Below, in pieces: positions 47,041 to 58,780 of a stretch of 64,000 nucleotides of DNA (position 1 is its first letter; every line of letters begins with the position of its first letter). The position numbers and the translations under genes are program-made. The notes under the pieces are model-generated. The model was given only the letters and a program-made list of their open reading frames with translations, was not told the DNA's origin and did not search any database. This DNA comes from Dugong dugon (taxonomy: Eukaryota > Chordata > Mammalia > Sirenia > Dugongidae), in the NCBI GenBank assembly GCA_030035585.1, contig CM057462.1, positions 92,029,234 to 92,093,233 on the forward strand, given 5' to 3'.

Positions 47041-49300
47041 TGTTGTTGTTAGGGCCGTTGAGTCGGTTCCAACTCACAGCAACCCTACGTATAACAGAAT
47101 GAAACAATAGCCCATCCTGCACCATCCTCACAATCGCTGTTATGCCTGAGCCCATTGTTGCAGCCACTGTGTCAATCCGTCTCATCGAGGGTCTTCCTCT
47201 TTTTCACTGACCCTCTACTTTACCAAGCATGATGTCCTTCTTCAGGGACTGGTCCCTCCTGATAACATGTCCAAAGTATGTGAGACCAAGTCTTGCCACA
47301 CTCGCTTCTAATGAGCATTCTGGCTGTACTTCTTCCAAGACAGATCTGTTTGTTCTTTTGGAAGCCCATGCTTTATTTAATAATCTTTGCCAACACCATA
47401 ATTCAAAAGCATCAATTCCTCTTCGGTCCTCCTTATTCATTGTCCAGCTATCCCATGTATATGAGGCAACTGAAAACACCAAGGCTTGGGTCAGGCGCAC
47501 CTTAGTCTTCAAGGTGACATTTTGCTTTTTAACACTTTAAAGACGCCTTTGCAGCAGATTTGCCGAATGCAATGCGTCTTTTGATTTCTTGACTGTTGCT
47601 TCCATGGCTATTGATTGTAGATCCAAGTAAAATGAAATCCTTGACAACTTCAATATTTTCTCCATTTATCATGATGTTGCCTATTGGACAGTTGTGAGGT
47701 TTTTGTTTTCTTCATGTTGAGGTGTAATCCATACTGAAGGCTGTGGTCTTTGATATTCATCAGTAAGTACTTCAAGTCCTCTTCACTTTCAGCAAGCAAG
47801 GTTGTGTCATCTGCATATTGCAGGTTGCTAATGAGTCTTCCTCCAAACCTGATGCCTCGTTCTTGTTCATATAGTTCAGCTTCCCGGATTATTTGCTCAG
47901 CATACAGATTGAATAAATATGGTGAAAGGATACAACCCTAATGCACATTTTTCCTGACTTTAAACCACACAGTATCCCCTTGTTCTGTCTGAACAACTTC
48001 CTCTTGATCTACATATAGGCTCCTCATGAGCACAATTAAGTGTTCTGGAATTCCCATTCTTCACAATGTTATCCATAATTTGTTATGATCCACATAGTCA
48101 AATGCCTTTGCATAGTCAATAAAACACAGATAGATATCTTTCTGGTATTCTCTGCTTTTAGCCAAGATCCATCTGACATCAGCAATGATACCTCTTGTTC
48201 CACGTCCTCTTCGGAATCCAGCTTGAATATCTGGCAGTTCCCTGTACATGTACTGCTACAACCCCTTTTGAATGATCTTCAGCAAAATTTTACTTGCACT
48301 GGCCCAACAGAGACTTGAGAAACCCCAAGAGTTTGGCCCCCAGACATCTTTGTAGCTCAGTGGTGAAGTCACTCCCGAGGTTCACTGTTCAGCTGGGGAC
48401 TGGACAGCCTCATAAAACAAAATGGGACTAATGAGGCACAGCAGTACAGGGACAAGGGCTAGAAGACAGGAGGGGACAGGAAAGCTGGTGATAGGGAACC
48501 CAAGGTTGAGAAGGGACAGTGTTGACATGTCGTGGGGTTGTTAACCATTGTCATAGGGCAATATGTTTACTAACTGTTTAATGAGAAACTATTTGTTCTA
48601 TAAACCTTTATCTAAAGCACACACAAAAAAAGAATTATCTACGTGAGATCAAATTGACAACAGCAACTCAAGAGGTTTAATGGGAAGCCTCAGGGACAGT
48701 GAGTTGAAAATAATGGTGATGGAATAATTTGGAAAAGGATAGTGAGAATAGCAGCACAACTGGAAGAATGTAATTGATGTCACTGAATTGTACATGTAGA
48801 AATTTTTGAAATGGTGTATCTTTGGCTATGAATATTTTCACCAAAAAAAAAAAAAAGGTCCTCCAAGGTCGAGAAGGGAGAGTGTTGACCTGTCTTTGGG
48901 TTGTTAACCAATGTCATAAAACAATATGTGTACTGACTGTTTAATGAGAAACTATTTGTTCTGTAAACTTTCATCTAAAGTACAATAAAAAAAAATTTTA
49001 CTTGTGTGTGATATTAATGATATTGTTCAATAATTTCAGCATTCTGTTGGATTGCCTTTCTTTGGAATGTGTACAAATATTGATTTTTTCCCGTTGGCCA
49101 GGTAGCTGTCTTGCAAATTTCCTAGCATAGACAAGTGAGCACTTTCAGCACTGCATCCATTTGTTCAAACAACTCAATTAGTATTCTGTCAATTCCTGGA
49201 GCCTTGTTTTTCGCCAATGTTTTTTAGCACAGCTTTGACCTCTTCCTTCAGTACCATAGGTTCTTAATCACATGCTACCTCTTGAAATGGCTGAATGTTG
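47041..49300 (-). mobile_element. RTE LINE, 5'-truncated, with nested L1
   Basis: About 1.55 kb of minus-strand RTE in two parts (47041-48283 and 49005-49300). Read on the minus strand: RT block QAGFRRGRGTRGIIADVRWI and FIDYAKAFDYVDH (48061-48249), the YADD region near 47.8 kb, the C-terminal block SYTWDSWTMNKEDR and LEEVQPECSLEA (47204-47512), then the shared 3' tail and (gtt)n at 47041. Stops and frameshifts are present. An L1 3' fragment sits inside with its own target duplication. Confidence 0.93.
48297..48991 (+). mobile_element. L1 3' end inserted in RTE, with doubled terminal module
   Basis: Plus-strand L1 3'UTR fragment ending tgtaaactttcatctaaagt plus a poly(A). Direct repeats aaaattttacttg at 48284-48296 and 48992-49004. 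The last ~130 bases occur twice: 48503-48632 and 48867-48995 (agggacagtgttgacatgtc / agggagagtgttgacctgtc ... aatgagaaactatttgttct), separated by about 235 bases that end in an internal A run. Confidence 0.9.
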
Positions 49301-49301
49301 T

Positions 49302-50170
49302 AATACCTTACCTTAATAATAACCAAAATAATGTGCAAATAATTGAGCCTATAAGGCCTTTGAGAACGTGGACTATCCTATAAAAATCTTCTCTGCAGCT
49401 TTCTCCTCCGTGCTCCCATAGACCTTGTGCATAACTTTTATTGCAGTTAACATATTTCAATAATTTTATACATTTCTGTCTGCCTCATCAGCCTTTGAAC
49501 ACCTTAAGTATAATTTCTTTATCTTTGTAACCTAGAACTAAAACATATTTGATGAATGAATGACTTAAAAAGAACAATCCAGTAAACTTCGCTAAGTCAC
49601 TCTATTAAGAATATATTCATTTGTTCATTAGTTTATTCATTCAATATTAACTGGCACCTTGTGTCTAAGTCACTAGTCTATGCATATTTGTGCCTCAGCT
49701 CATGTTGTGATCTAGTGGGATGCCCTCCTTATCTTCCCCAAGACCTGGTCTTTTTTTAGTTTAGGTCTCCCTCATGATGTGCTGACTCCAAGTAACTGGT
49801 ATCACACTACTCACTGCTCCCTCTTCTGAATTTCCCTAAAACTTGTTTTCCATGCTTATTGGTCTCCCAGCATTTGTTAATTATCGTGCATGAAGAAATA
49901 TAACAAAATGTCCTGGCCTCAGGGAGCTTAAAAGTTAAACAGCAGAGAAGAGCTCTTAAGGTTCTGTAGGTGTAACAGAAATTCAGAAGAGAGAGAAAAT
50001 CAAAGTAGGCTGCAGTTATGATATAGAGGATTCTTGTAAGGGAGAATGTGTCATGACACTTAGGTAACCGAAGATAAAAGGCATAAAAAGTCTGAAATCT
50101 AGAGGTGGAACAGAGAGTATAGGTTGAATTTGGGGGATAAAGGAAAGGTCTGGAGGCTCATGATATGTTG
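49302..50170. other. Repeat-poor stretch with an L2 fragment
   Basis: An L2-like 3' end lies at about 49400-49562 (ctgcctcatcagcctttgaa, then catatttgatgaatgaatga). The rest, including a ctggcctcagggagcttaaa block near 49.9 kb, looks like old repeats that I cannot classify. No exon supported. Confidence 0.45.
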
Positions 50171-50376
50171 CTTTAGCTCGGTTGCCATTGAGTCGATTTT
50201 GACTCATAGTGACCATATGTGGACAGAGTAGAACTGCCCCCTAGGGTTTTCTAGGCTGTAATCTTTATGGGAGCAGATAGCCAGGTCTTTCTCCCATGGA
50301 GCTGCTGGGTAGGTTCTAACTGCCAACCCTTCAGTTAGCAGCTGAGTGCTTAATCGTCGTGCCACCAGGGCTCCTT
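50171..50376 (-). mobile_element. AfroSINE
   Basis: Minus-strand full-length copy: gctcggttgccattgagtcg, ctagggttttctaggctg, and a gccaccagggctcctttt head. Moderately diverged. Confidence 0.9.
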
Positions 50377-51230
50377 TTCAGCCTAGTAGTCAACCTGAAA
50401 TAGCTACACAATTTTGCAGAGTCAACCATCCTTTATTTTTAAGACACCCATGAAAGAAATAGTGACTGTGTCACTTTTTTCAATAATTTTGGTATTTTGG
50501 TATTAGTTTCAGAATCTGTAGCATCAAAAACATATAAATAAAACTTTTTACAGTTAAGATTTTAAATGACAAATACTTCTTTGTATTGGGGAGCAAAGGA
50601 CATTCCACTCTTTATTTTATGTATCCATAGTAGCCACCAAGTATAACCAATACGTTTTTAAAAAATCAAACCATAATACCAAGTTACAGCTCTAAAGCAA
50701 TGTCTTTTTTGTAGGGTGAAAGGGTTTTAAGTCTCTTTATCAGGTGGTTACTATTACCGCTCCACCTTGAGTTTTCACCTGTTTATATGTATTCAGTCAT
50801 AAACTACGACATTTATCCAATCCCTATCCTACTTTTCCAAGAATTTATTGCTTAGAACTTTCACTGTGTATGTACAAGAAATGAAAGTCACTACCCTAAT
50901 GTACATTTATGTCAATCTGTTTTGCTATTTTCACCAAAAAATTATTTTATCCAATTGCCAAATGTCTAAACATTGCAAATGTAGGTCATACATTTCTCCT
51001 TGAAAACAATTTCCTAGCTTTCATGGAAAAAAAAAAAACTGTGTGTGTGCATGTGTGTATTTTATTTTCCTCACCTTAAATACAGTGCAGCTTCTCTTTT
51101 TCTTTCTTTTTTTGGTTTTTGGTATTACTTCAAAGGAAAAATGTCTGTCTATAGCTACTATACATAGATGGGAAAATTAAAATATACCTTTGCCTATGTA
51201 AATGACTTCAGAAACCCGCTAACTGGGGGG
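50377..51230. other. No gene or repeat recognised
   Basis: A/T-rich sequence; a short tgtgtgtgcatgtgtgtat patch lies at about 51040. Confidence 0.5.
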
Positions 51231-51415
51231 AAAAAAAAAAAACCCAAAAACCAAACCAGGTGCCATGGAGTCAACCCTGATTTATGGTGACACCTATATT
51301 TCAGAGCAGAACTGCCCTCCATAGGGTTTTCATGGCTGTGATCTTTTGGAAGCAGATCGCCAGGACTTTCTTTCGAGGTGCCTCTGGGTGAGTTTGAACT
51401 GCCTGGAGTTAGGCT
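51231..51415 (-). mobile_element. AfroSINE, second subfamily
   Basis: Starts with an A run then aaccaaaccaggtgccatgg, followed by ctccatagggttttcatggc and a cgccaggactttctttcgag block. This block set differs from the majority SINE here and resembles the copies at 52470 and 59479. Confidence 0.75.
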
Positions 51416-51429
51416 AAACTTCACAGGTT

Positions 51430-52160
51430 AAGGGCACAGTCCTCTATAACACTGCCATCACTTCAGACACCAACAGCAAGTTCAGAGGTCTCTAGGCCAC
51501 CTTCACTTCTGACCAGCTAGCTACAAATTCAGGGCTTCTTACTACTTCCTCAGGACATAAGCTGCAAGCTTGGGGGTCCCTAGGCCATCCTCACTTCTGA
51601 CCAGCTGCCTCCAAATTCAGGGATTCCCACCACTCCCTCAGGTTCAGTAATTTGCCAGAACAATTCACAGGACTCAAGAAAGCCCTATACTTACTATTAC
51701 AGTTTTATTTTAGCAAAAGGATACAAATCAGAACCAGGCAAAGGGAGAGGCGTATAGGATAAGGTCTGGGAAGGTCCAATGTGAAGCTTCTGTGTCCCTC
51801 CAAGTACACTGATGAATGCAGAACATTATCAATCACGTAAACTCCCCAAAAACTCGCTGAGGCTTCATTACACAGACATGATTGATTAAACCATTGGTCA
51901 TGATTCACTGGTCAAATCTTCAGCACTCCTCCACTGCCCGGAAATCAGGCTGATATCATATGGCTCAAAGCTCCAAACCTCTAATCACATGGTCTTTCTG
52001 GCATGGGCAGTCTCGTCCTGAGTCATCTCGTTAGTATAGACACATTTTTATATACTTGCCTAGTGGTACACACAAAGGCATAATCTTACTTTCCTAAATT
52101 TTCTTTCCTCTCAAGGTTCTACCAAGGTCCTCTAACTTTTAATCCCTGAAGATGCTTAGA
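51430..52160 (-). mobile_element. Probable old LTR relic (family unknown)
   Basis: Contains text I associate with an ERV-class LTR: agtaatttgccagaacaatt, cacaggactcaagaaagcc, agttttattttagcaaaagg (an inverted AATAAA region), aaggtctgggaaggtccaat and atcatatggctcaaagctcc. The beginning also holds an internal repeat: acttctgaccagctagctac at 51506 and acttctgaccagctgcctcc at 51593. No coding sequence. Family not assigned. Confidence 0.45.
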
Positions 52161-52469
52161 AGGACTTCTAAATTGAGTTTAGAAGCCATCTAGGAATTTC
52201 CATCCAGCCATCCCCCAAACTTTGAAGGAGCTGGCCCACTTATTAGACTCCCACAACAGAAAGAGTTAAGAAGACTGGGATTTGAGAAAAGACTGGGCTA
52301 ATAATTGAGAAGTTGAGCGCTCAAGAAAGATGAATGCTACTTACCAGACCCTTTAGAAAAATAGAGGGAAAAAAAAAGTGAGATGAAGAGATTTGGCTAG
52401 AAGTTAGAGTTAGAAGTTTACAAAATGTGTAAAGATTGTAAGGAAACAGAAATCAGAAAATAAGTCACT

Positions 52470-52580
52470 ACTACTTGGTGATCTACTTCCAAATAATCAG
52501 TCATGCAAAACCCCATGGAGCACACTTCTACCCTGACACACATGGGGTTGCCATGAATTGGAATTGACTGGCTGGCTGGT
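52470..52580 (+). mobile_element. AfroSINE fragment, second subfamily
   Basis: 5'-truncated plus-strand copy: cttggtgatctacttccaa, aaaccccatggagcacactt, catggggttgccatgaattg. Confidence 0.75.
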
Positions 52581-53139
52581 TACTTCTATAACAAGGTGCA
52601 ATTACTTGTAATATTTACTGACTCCTTAGAGATAATTAACAACACTACTAAACATAAAAATGCCATGCTCTAAGATTCTGTCCATGATCACTGAAATGCC
52701 ACTGTACTTTTTGTAAGGAGGTCAAACCTTGTACGTTAGCAAAACTGAAATTTGGGCATTGATTTTTCCGCCTTAAAAAAAAAAAAAATCAATGTTCTGT
52801 CCATAATTTCAAATAGATATGACATTCTCCTTCAGTATCGCTCACAGATTGTAGCTTGCTCCCTCACCTCGTTTAAAGCACAGTCTACCAAAAAGATGCC
52901 TGCATTTTTATTGATTTTTACCTATTATAAACAGTCTAGAAAGTACTAACTAAGGGTTCTTTCAGGATGAAATACAGGCTATAAATGATCTGTTATTATT
53001 ATCATGAATTCTAGCCTATGCTGACACCAAAATATTTAAAACACAGGTACTATAGGTATTTGGATAAGCAGAAAGAAAAGAAAAAAGAATTATGGCAGCT
53101 AAAGGCATTGCCGGGAACTCTGGGTTCTGCTTGGTGCAA
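52581..53139. other. No gene or repeat recognised
   Basis: Unique-looking sequence; no exon supported. Confidence 0.45.
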
Positions 53140-53960
53140 CTCCATCCAGGGCCAAAAAGACAGAGACCGAGTTGGGGAGAACAAAAGGAAACTTTATTGG
53201 TTGGCCAAGCAAGGAGACAGATGGGGCTGTGTGCTACCCAAAACTGCCTTGCAGGCAGCTTGCTGAAGCTGGTTTATACAGAAAGGATCAGTTTCAAAAT
53301 ACAGAATGGTGTGCATGCAGGTGCAAAGCGTTTTAGAATGAGTAAGTATCTTCTAAGGCCTGGGTTTGAGTCCCGCTGCAGGAGGAACTTAGTCATTTTT
53401 GTTCATTAGCATGTCAGCTCTCCACCCCGGGGCACAGAATTTATCATGCAAGAAGAAGTTAATGAGCTAAAGGTCATCTCGAAGGTCAGGATGGAGAGCA
53501 AGACCTGTTTCAGCTGATTTTGGCTTGCTGTTGCCTGTTTCTAAGTTCTAAGGAGAAAAAGAACTTCAGGAAATGGGCTGGGTGAAGGGCTGTCCTGAGG
53601 AGACAGTGATTTTAAGACAATGGCTCTAGCCCTGTCTTAAAGGGAGATAATTCTTTATAACTGTATAATGGTTAATAAAGTTATTAGTATTAATTATGGA
53701 ATTTACATTAGAAAATGAAACACTATAGCTGCCTTAGGGGCTTTTCACAAATTTGGGCCTAGGGTTCCTAGAAGAGTCCTAAGCATCAGCTGCCACAATG
53801 ACCATCCTTAATGATTGCAGGAGGGATTGGAGGGGGTGGGATGGGGCTGGGACAGGGCTTCATTGTTATCCGAAAAGGAATCTGATCAGACAAGTGAGAA
53901 GCAAGGTTACTATCAGAACAGTATCAATCACCATTTCGAATGGGTAAATACCAGTTGTTA
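53140..53960 (-). other. Possible LTR relic, unclassified
   Basis: GC-richer than its surroundings. The reverse complement ends a motif gccaaccaataaagtttcct near 53190, which looks like an LTR polyadenylation region. No partner LTR or internal sequence is visible. The 105-codon frame at 53092-53409 is not supported as a gene. Confidence 0.25.
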
Positions 53961-55893
53961 GTTCCCTCCTTTTTGCATTGTCTCCTGACTTGACAGGAAC
54001 TGAATCTACCTGGAACAGGATAGCATTCAAAACATAAATTGTGACTAATCAAGACTACTGAGTCTTAACTGGACCAGTCGAGACCAGAGGACTCCATGAG
54101 ACTATCGCCATGACACACTCTTTAAAGCTTGAACCAAAACTATACTCTGAGATCACCTTTTAGTGAAATAGCAGAGTCACAGACAAAATAAAGGATATCA
54201 CCCATAAGAACAGTGCTGTCCCAAAAAACTATCCATATGAGACCAAAAGGTCAACATTTACTCTAAAACAAAGGTCCAGGAATTGATGAAATATCAACCA
54301 AGCTGTTTCAACAAATCAATGCAACACTGGAAGTGCTCACTCATCTATGCCAAGAAATTTGGAAGACAGCTACCTGGCCTGGCCAACCGACTGGAAGAGA
54401 TCCATATTTGTGCCCATTCCAAAGAAAGGTGATGCAACGGAATGCGGAAATTATCGAACAGTATCATTAACACCACATGGAGGTAAAATTTTGCTAAAGA
54501 TAACTGAAAACAGTTACAGCAGTACACTGACAGGGAACTGCCAGAAATTCAAATAAGATTCAGAAGAGAGCGTGAAGCAAGGGATATCACTGCTGATATT
54601 GGATGGATCTTGGCTGAAAGCTGAGAATACCAGAGAGATGTTTAACTGTGTTTTATTGACTACGCAAAGGCATTTGACTGTATGGATAATAACAAATTAC
54701 GGATAATGTTGCAAAGAATAGGAATTCCAATACTTAATTGTGCTCATGAGGAACCAGTACATAGACCAAGAGGAAGTCGTCTGAACAGAACAAGGGGATA
54801 CTGTGTGGTTTTAAATCAGGGTTGTATTCCTTCATCATGCTTATTCAATCCATATGCTGAGCAAAATAATCCGAGAAACTGGACTAGATGAAGAAGAAAG
54901 CAGCATCAGGATTAGAGGAAGACTCATTAACAACCTGTGATATGCAGATGACACAATCTTGCTTGCTGAAAGCAAAGAGAACTTGAAGCACTTACTGATG
55001 AACATCAAAGGCTACACACTTCAGTATGGATTACACCTCAACATAAAGAAAACAAAAATCCTCACAACTGGGCCAATAAGCAACATCATGATAAACAGAG
55101 AAAAGACTGAAGCTGTCAAGATTTCATTTTACTTGGATCTACAATCAACGCCCATGGAAGCAGCAGTCAAGAGATCAAACGACGTATTGCATTGGGCAAA
55201 TCTGCTGCAAAAGACCTCTTTAAAGTGTTAAAAAGCAAAGGTGTCAGTTTGAGGACAAAGCTTTGCTTGACCCAAGCCGTGGTATTTCCAATCCCCTCAT
55301 ACGCATGCGAAAGCTGGACAATGAATAAGAGAGACCAAAGAAAAACTGATGCACTTGAATATGATATTGGTGAAGAATATTGAGCATACTGTGGATTGCC
55401 AGGAAGAATGAACAAATCTGTTGTGGAAGAAGTACAGCCAGAATGCTCACTGGAAGCAAGGATGGAGAGACTTCATCTCACATAGTTTGGACATGTTATC
55501 AGAAGGGATCAGCCCCTGGAGAAGGACATCATGCTTGGTAAAGTAGAGGGTCAGCGAAAAAGGGGAGGACCCTCAACAAGATGGACTGAATGCAGTGGCT
55601 GCAACAGTGGACTCAAACATTGTGAGGATGGTGCAGGACTGGGCAGTGCTTCATTCTGTTGTACATAGGGTCACTATGAGTCGGAACTGACTCGATGGCA
55701 CCTAACAACAACAACAAAGACGAGAAGTGGGCAGAGAAGCCAGGTACTGGAAATGGAACAACCAGAAAACAATTAAAGAGGATGTTGACACATTGTAAAA
55801 AATATACAAATGTCACTGAACAATTTGTGTAAAAAATGTCAAATGGGAACCTAACTTGCTGTGTAAACTTAAAAAATACAATAAAAAAAAAAA
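53961..55893 (+). mobile_element. L1 3'UTR fragment split by an RTE
   Basis: Left part (53961-54273): ctgacttgacaggaactgaa, tgaatctacctggaacagg, atatgagaccaaaaggtcaa. Right part (55720-55893): ctgaacaatttgtgtaaaa, cctaacttgctgtgtaaac and a poly(A). This is the same tail type as the L1 at 9061-10455. Confidence 0.8.
54274..55710 (+). mobile_element. RTE LINE nested in L1, 5'-truncated
   Basis: About 1.44 kb of RTE: RT segment VPIPKKGDATECGNYRTVSL (54347-54556), FIDYAKAFD region near 54.65 kb, YADDTILLAES near 54.95 kb (preceded by a stop), then the ASKDLF-like and SYACESWTMNK block at 55.2-55.38 kb and the tail ctaacaacaacaac. Several frameshifts make it inactive. A short duplication aacaaag flanks it (54267-54273, 55713-55719). 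Confidence 0.92.
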
Positions 55894-56202
55894 AAGAGTC
55901 TTGTTCTTACTTGCTCATGATTAATGCCATGTAGCACTGGCATTGGTCAACTGGTTAAAAAGCACAGGGCTGGTCTGAGGCTGGGCCAGTATTCTTCTTG
56001 TTTTAACCAATGAAGTCTGTGATGTACATACTCCAGGGCATTTCTGAGGTAAGACATATTCTTCCATGACCACTATTGGAATTTGTACCTCCTGCCATTA
56101 GGCTAAGATTGGTATTTGTAGGAGGCAGGGAGATGGATTAGAACTTGGCGACCCTGAAAAGTATCCTCTAGAACCAGGACACAACCAGGATTCCATTCAA
56201 TT

Positions 56203-56377
56203 CAACTGCTAACCAAAATGATGTGGTTCAAAACCCAATCAGCGGATTCTCTGGAGAAAGACCTGGTGATCTGTTTCCATAAAGATTACAGCCAAGAAAA
56301 CCCTATGGGCTGGTTCTACCCTGTCGCATGGCATTACTATGAGTTAAAAACAACTTGACAACACCTAACAACAACAA
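56203..56377 (+). mobile_element. AfroSINE, 5'-truncated
   Basis: Starts within the tRNA-related part at caactgctaaccaaaatgat, then ggagaaagacctggtgatc, ctatgagttaaaaacaac and an (aac)n end. Confidence 0.85.
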
Positions 56378-57137
56378 CGAGGATCTGTTGTGATGAAATA
56401 ACTCAGATAAATAGAGTAACAGAAAAAAGGAATAAAAGTGGCTGGACCCGGAGGATAAAGACTATCAAATCTTCTTGAGAACAATGACTACATATAGTCT
56501 CTGGGGAACAAGTCCCCTTCAAAAGGTTACGCTCCTAGGAGCAATTGAGGATTAGCTACAACCCCTATGCAGAACCCTGTACTAGATATGGATCAGGTTG
56601 CAAGTTCCATCCTACCAGGTTGATTCTCTAAATAAGTTTTGGGAACTTGATGCAGTGTTTTTTTGTTTTGTTAGCATTGGCATAGAACCTGAATAAAAGC
56701 TTTGTCTGATGAATGTATACAAGTTATGATGGCATAGTACCTCTCTTCTATGTTTCATTTCTTCAGCAAAATTGTCATAGTTTGGATTTCCACCTGGCAG
56801 TGTTGGTCACAGGTGTCCACCCACTATTGCTGCTGGATGGAGTCTATCAGTTCTAGCTATGACAACAGACCACAAAAGAAAGATGGTATTGGCCATTTCC
56901 TGGCACACAGATTTATATGACAATGCATTGTTACAGTTTCTATAGCTGTAAATTATGTTAAAGGAGGGGTCTCGCAGGAAAAGTATGAGTATATACCCAA
57001 ACATCTCTTATGATCTAAAGGATTTACTCCTTAAATATTAAAAATATGTGTCTAGTATCATTAGATCATACAATGTAGAGATAGGACATGACCTAAGGAG
57101 TAAATTATTAGGCTCTCAAGTACGTAATTTCTGGATT
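56378..57137. other. No gene or repeat recognised
   Basis: No supported exon; open frames are short. Confidence 0.45.
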
Positions 57138-57148
57138 AGATAAGAGGT

Positions 57149-57321
57149 TAAAAATAAAATAAATAAAAACCTGTTGCCACTGAATCGATTCCAATTCACA
57201 GCAACCCTATAGGACAGAACAGAACTGCCCCATAGGGTTTCCAAAGAGCAGCTGGTGGATTCAAACTACTGACCTTTTGGTTAGTGGCCATAGTTCTTAA
57301 TCACTACACCACCAGGGCTCC
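57149..57321 (-). mobile_element. AfroSINE, first of two at one target site
   Basis: Minus-strand copy: cctgttgccactgaatcgat, gccccatagggtttccaaag, head caccagggctcc. Direct repeats agataagaggt at 57138-57148 and 57322-57332. Confidence 0.93.
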
Positions 57322-57330
57322 AGATAAGAG

Positions 57331-57622
57331 GTAGTTGTTGTTGTTGTGTGCCATCGAGTTGATTCTAACTCATAGCGATCCTATAGAACAGAGTAGAACT
57401 GCCCCATAGGGTTTCTAAGGAGTGGCTGGTGGATTAGAACTGCTGACCTTTTGGTTAGCTACTAAGCTTTTAACCACTGTGCCACCAGGGCTCCAGACAA
57501 GAAGTTGTGATGCTAAAATTGCTGGGGGGCTGCCTAGACAAAGCTTCACAGGAAGCTATCTTCAAAGTATATAATACGCAGTTAAAATGAACAATTATTC
57601 CTGGTCAAGGAGGTTAAGAAAG
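57331..57622. repeat. Duplicated segment, source copy (SINE plus 5' flank)
   Basis: 292 bases made of the SINE at 57333 plus adjacent unique sequence (gttgtgatgctaaaattgct ... gtcaaggaggttaagaaag). About 97.5% identical to 58781-59066: I count seven substitutions, one 11-base deletion and one 5-base insertion. It keeps its target duplication here, so this is likely the older locus. Confidence 0.9.
57333..57494 (-). mobile_element. AfroSINE, second at the same target site; source of a local duplication
   Basis: Minus-strand copy directly next to the previous one: (gtt)n, gtgccatcgagttgattc, ggtttctaaggagtggctgg. Its right flank agacaagaagt is a diverged version of agataagaggt, so both SINEs used the same site. 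The copy plus 128 bases of its right flank recurs at 58781-59066. Confidence 0.93.
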
Positions 57623-58060
57623 AACTCTTTATTAGGTACAAGAGTACCTTTCTCTTTCTAATTTTGTTGAAGAATTGAATTTTCCAGTTTGGATTTTGTT
57701 GATTGCATACCTGATGTGTTCCTTTATCACTTGTAAAGCCTGTAAATTTGGAGTTAGACTACAGGTTTCAACAAATTCAGGTTCAAAATTTTAGCAGAAT
57801 GTTTTATACACAGTCTGATATCCTTCCTGTGGCATTACATTAGGCAGCACATTGGAAAGAAAAAAAAAAAAAGGAATGGAGAACTTACAAGATTAAGTCT
57901 TAAGAGATGTATCAATCAAACACAATGCATGCATCTTTATTGAATCCTGATCAAACAAAACAACTGATAGCCCTATATTAATTAAAGAAGCTGAGTTCTT
58001 AACTAAAATCCTTCCCACAAAGAAATTCCAGGTCTGGGGGCTTTCTCTAATGAATACTAT
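57623..58060. other. No gene or repeat recognised
   Basis: Sequence to the right of the source segment; contains an A run at 57860 and nothing else I can name. Confidence 0.4.
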
Positions 58061-58306
58061 TAACACTTAAAGAAAAAAAAAATTCACTCTTAATATATAT
58101 TCTTTCAAAAAATAGAAGACATAAGGGACACTTCCCAAATCACTTTATGAAGCCAGCATTACTCTGATAACCAAAACCAAAGACATAACAAGAAAACTAC
58201 CAAACAAAATCCCACATGAAGATTAAATGCAACATTTCTTAACAAAATGTCATCAAATCTAATCCAGGAATATATAAAAATAATAAAATATAACCAAGTA
58301 GGATTT

Positions 58307-58657
58307 GGAGGCTGTGGTGGTTCAGTGGTAGAATTCTTGCCTTCCATGTGGGAGATCCAGGTTAGATTCCTGGCTGATGCACATCACACACAGCCAACAC
58401 CTGTCTGTTAGTGAAGGCTTGTGTGTTATCACGATGCTTCACAGGTTTCAGTGGAGCTTCCAGACTAAGACTGACTAGGAAGACAGGCCTAGTGATCTAC
58501 TTCTGAAAATCAACCAGTGAAAACCCTATGGACCACAAAAGTTTGATCTGCAACTAATCAAGGTGATGATATAGGACCAGAGCAGTGTCTTGTTTCATTG
58601 TGCATGGGGCCATCATGAGTTGTGGGCTGATTCCACAGAAGCTAACAACAACAACAA
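58307..58657 (+). mobile_element. Composite SINE: tRNA-Gly head, RTE 5' part, RTE 3' tail
   Basis: The first 70 bases are clearly derived from a tRNA-Gly(GCC): ggtggttcagtggtagaatt (A box region), cttgccttccatgtgggag (anticodon arm), gttagattcctggc (B box). Then an RTE 5' segment follows (ggtttcagtggagcttccag, gatctacttctgaaaatc) and a short RTE 3' tail ending gctaacaacaacaac. The three-part make-up matches the RTE derivative at 11448, which lacks the tRNA head. Confidence 0.85.
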
Positions 58658-58780
58658 GGGGGGTTTATCCAAGGAGTGCAGAGTTGGTTTAACACTTGAA
58701 AAAAATCAACCGATGTAATTCATCTTACTAAGGAAAGAAAATTTAAAAAAAGATACGAGCTTCTTAACAGATTAAGAAAG

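Noticed and set aside
53092-53409. 105-codon plus-strand frame
   Set aside because: It overlaps a second frame in the same region, has no recognisable domain, and the region looks like an LTR relic.
58311-58380. tRNA-Gly-like sequence with A and B boxes
   Set aside because: It is the diverged head of a composite SINE, joined directly to RTE sequence, with no terminator; not a functional tRNA gene.
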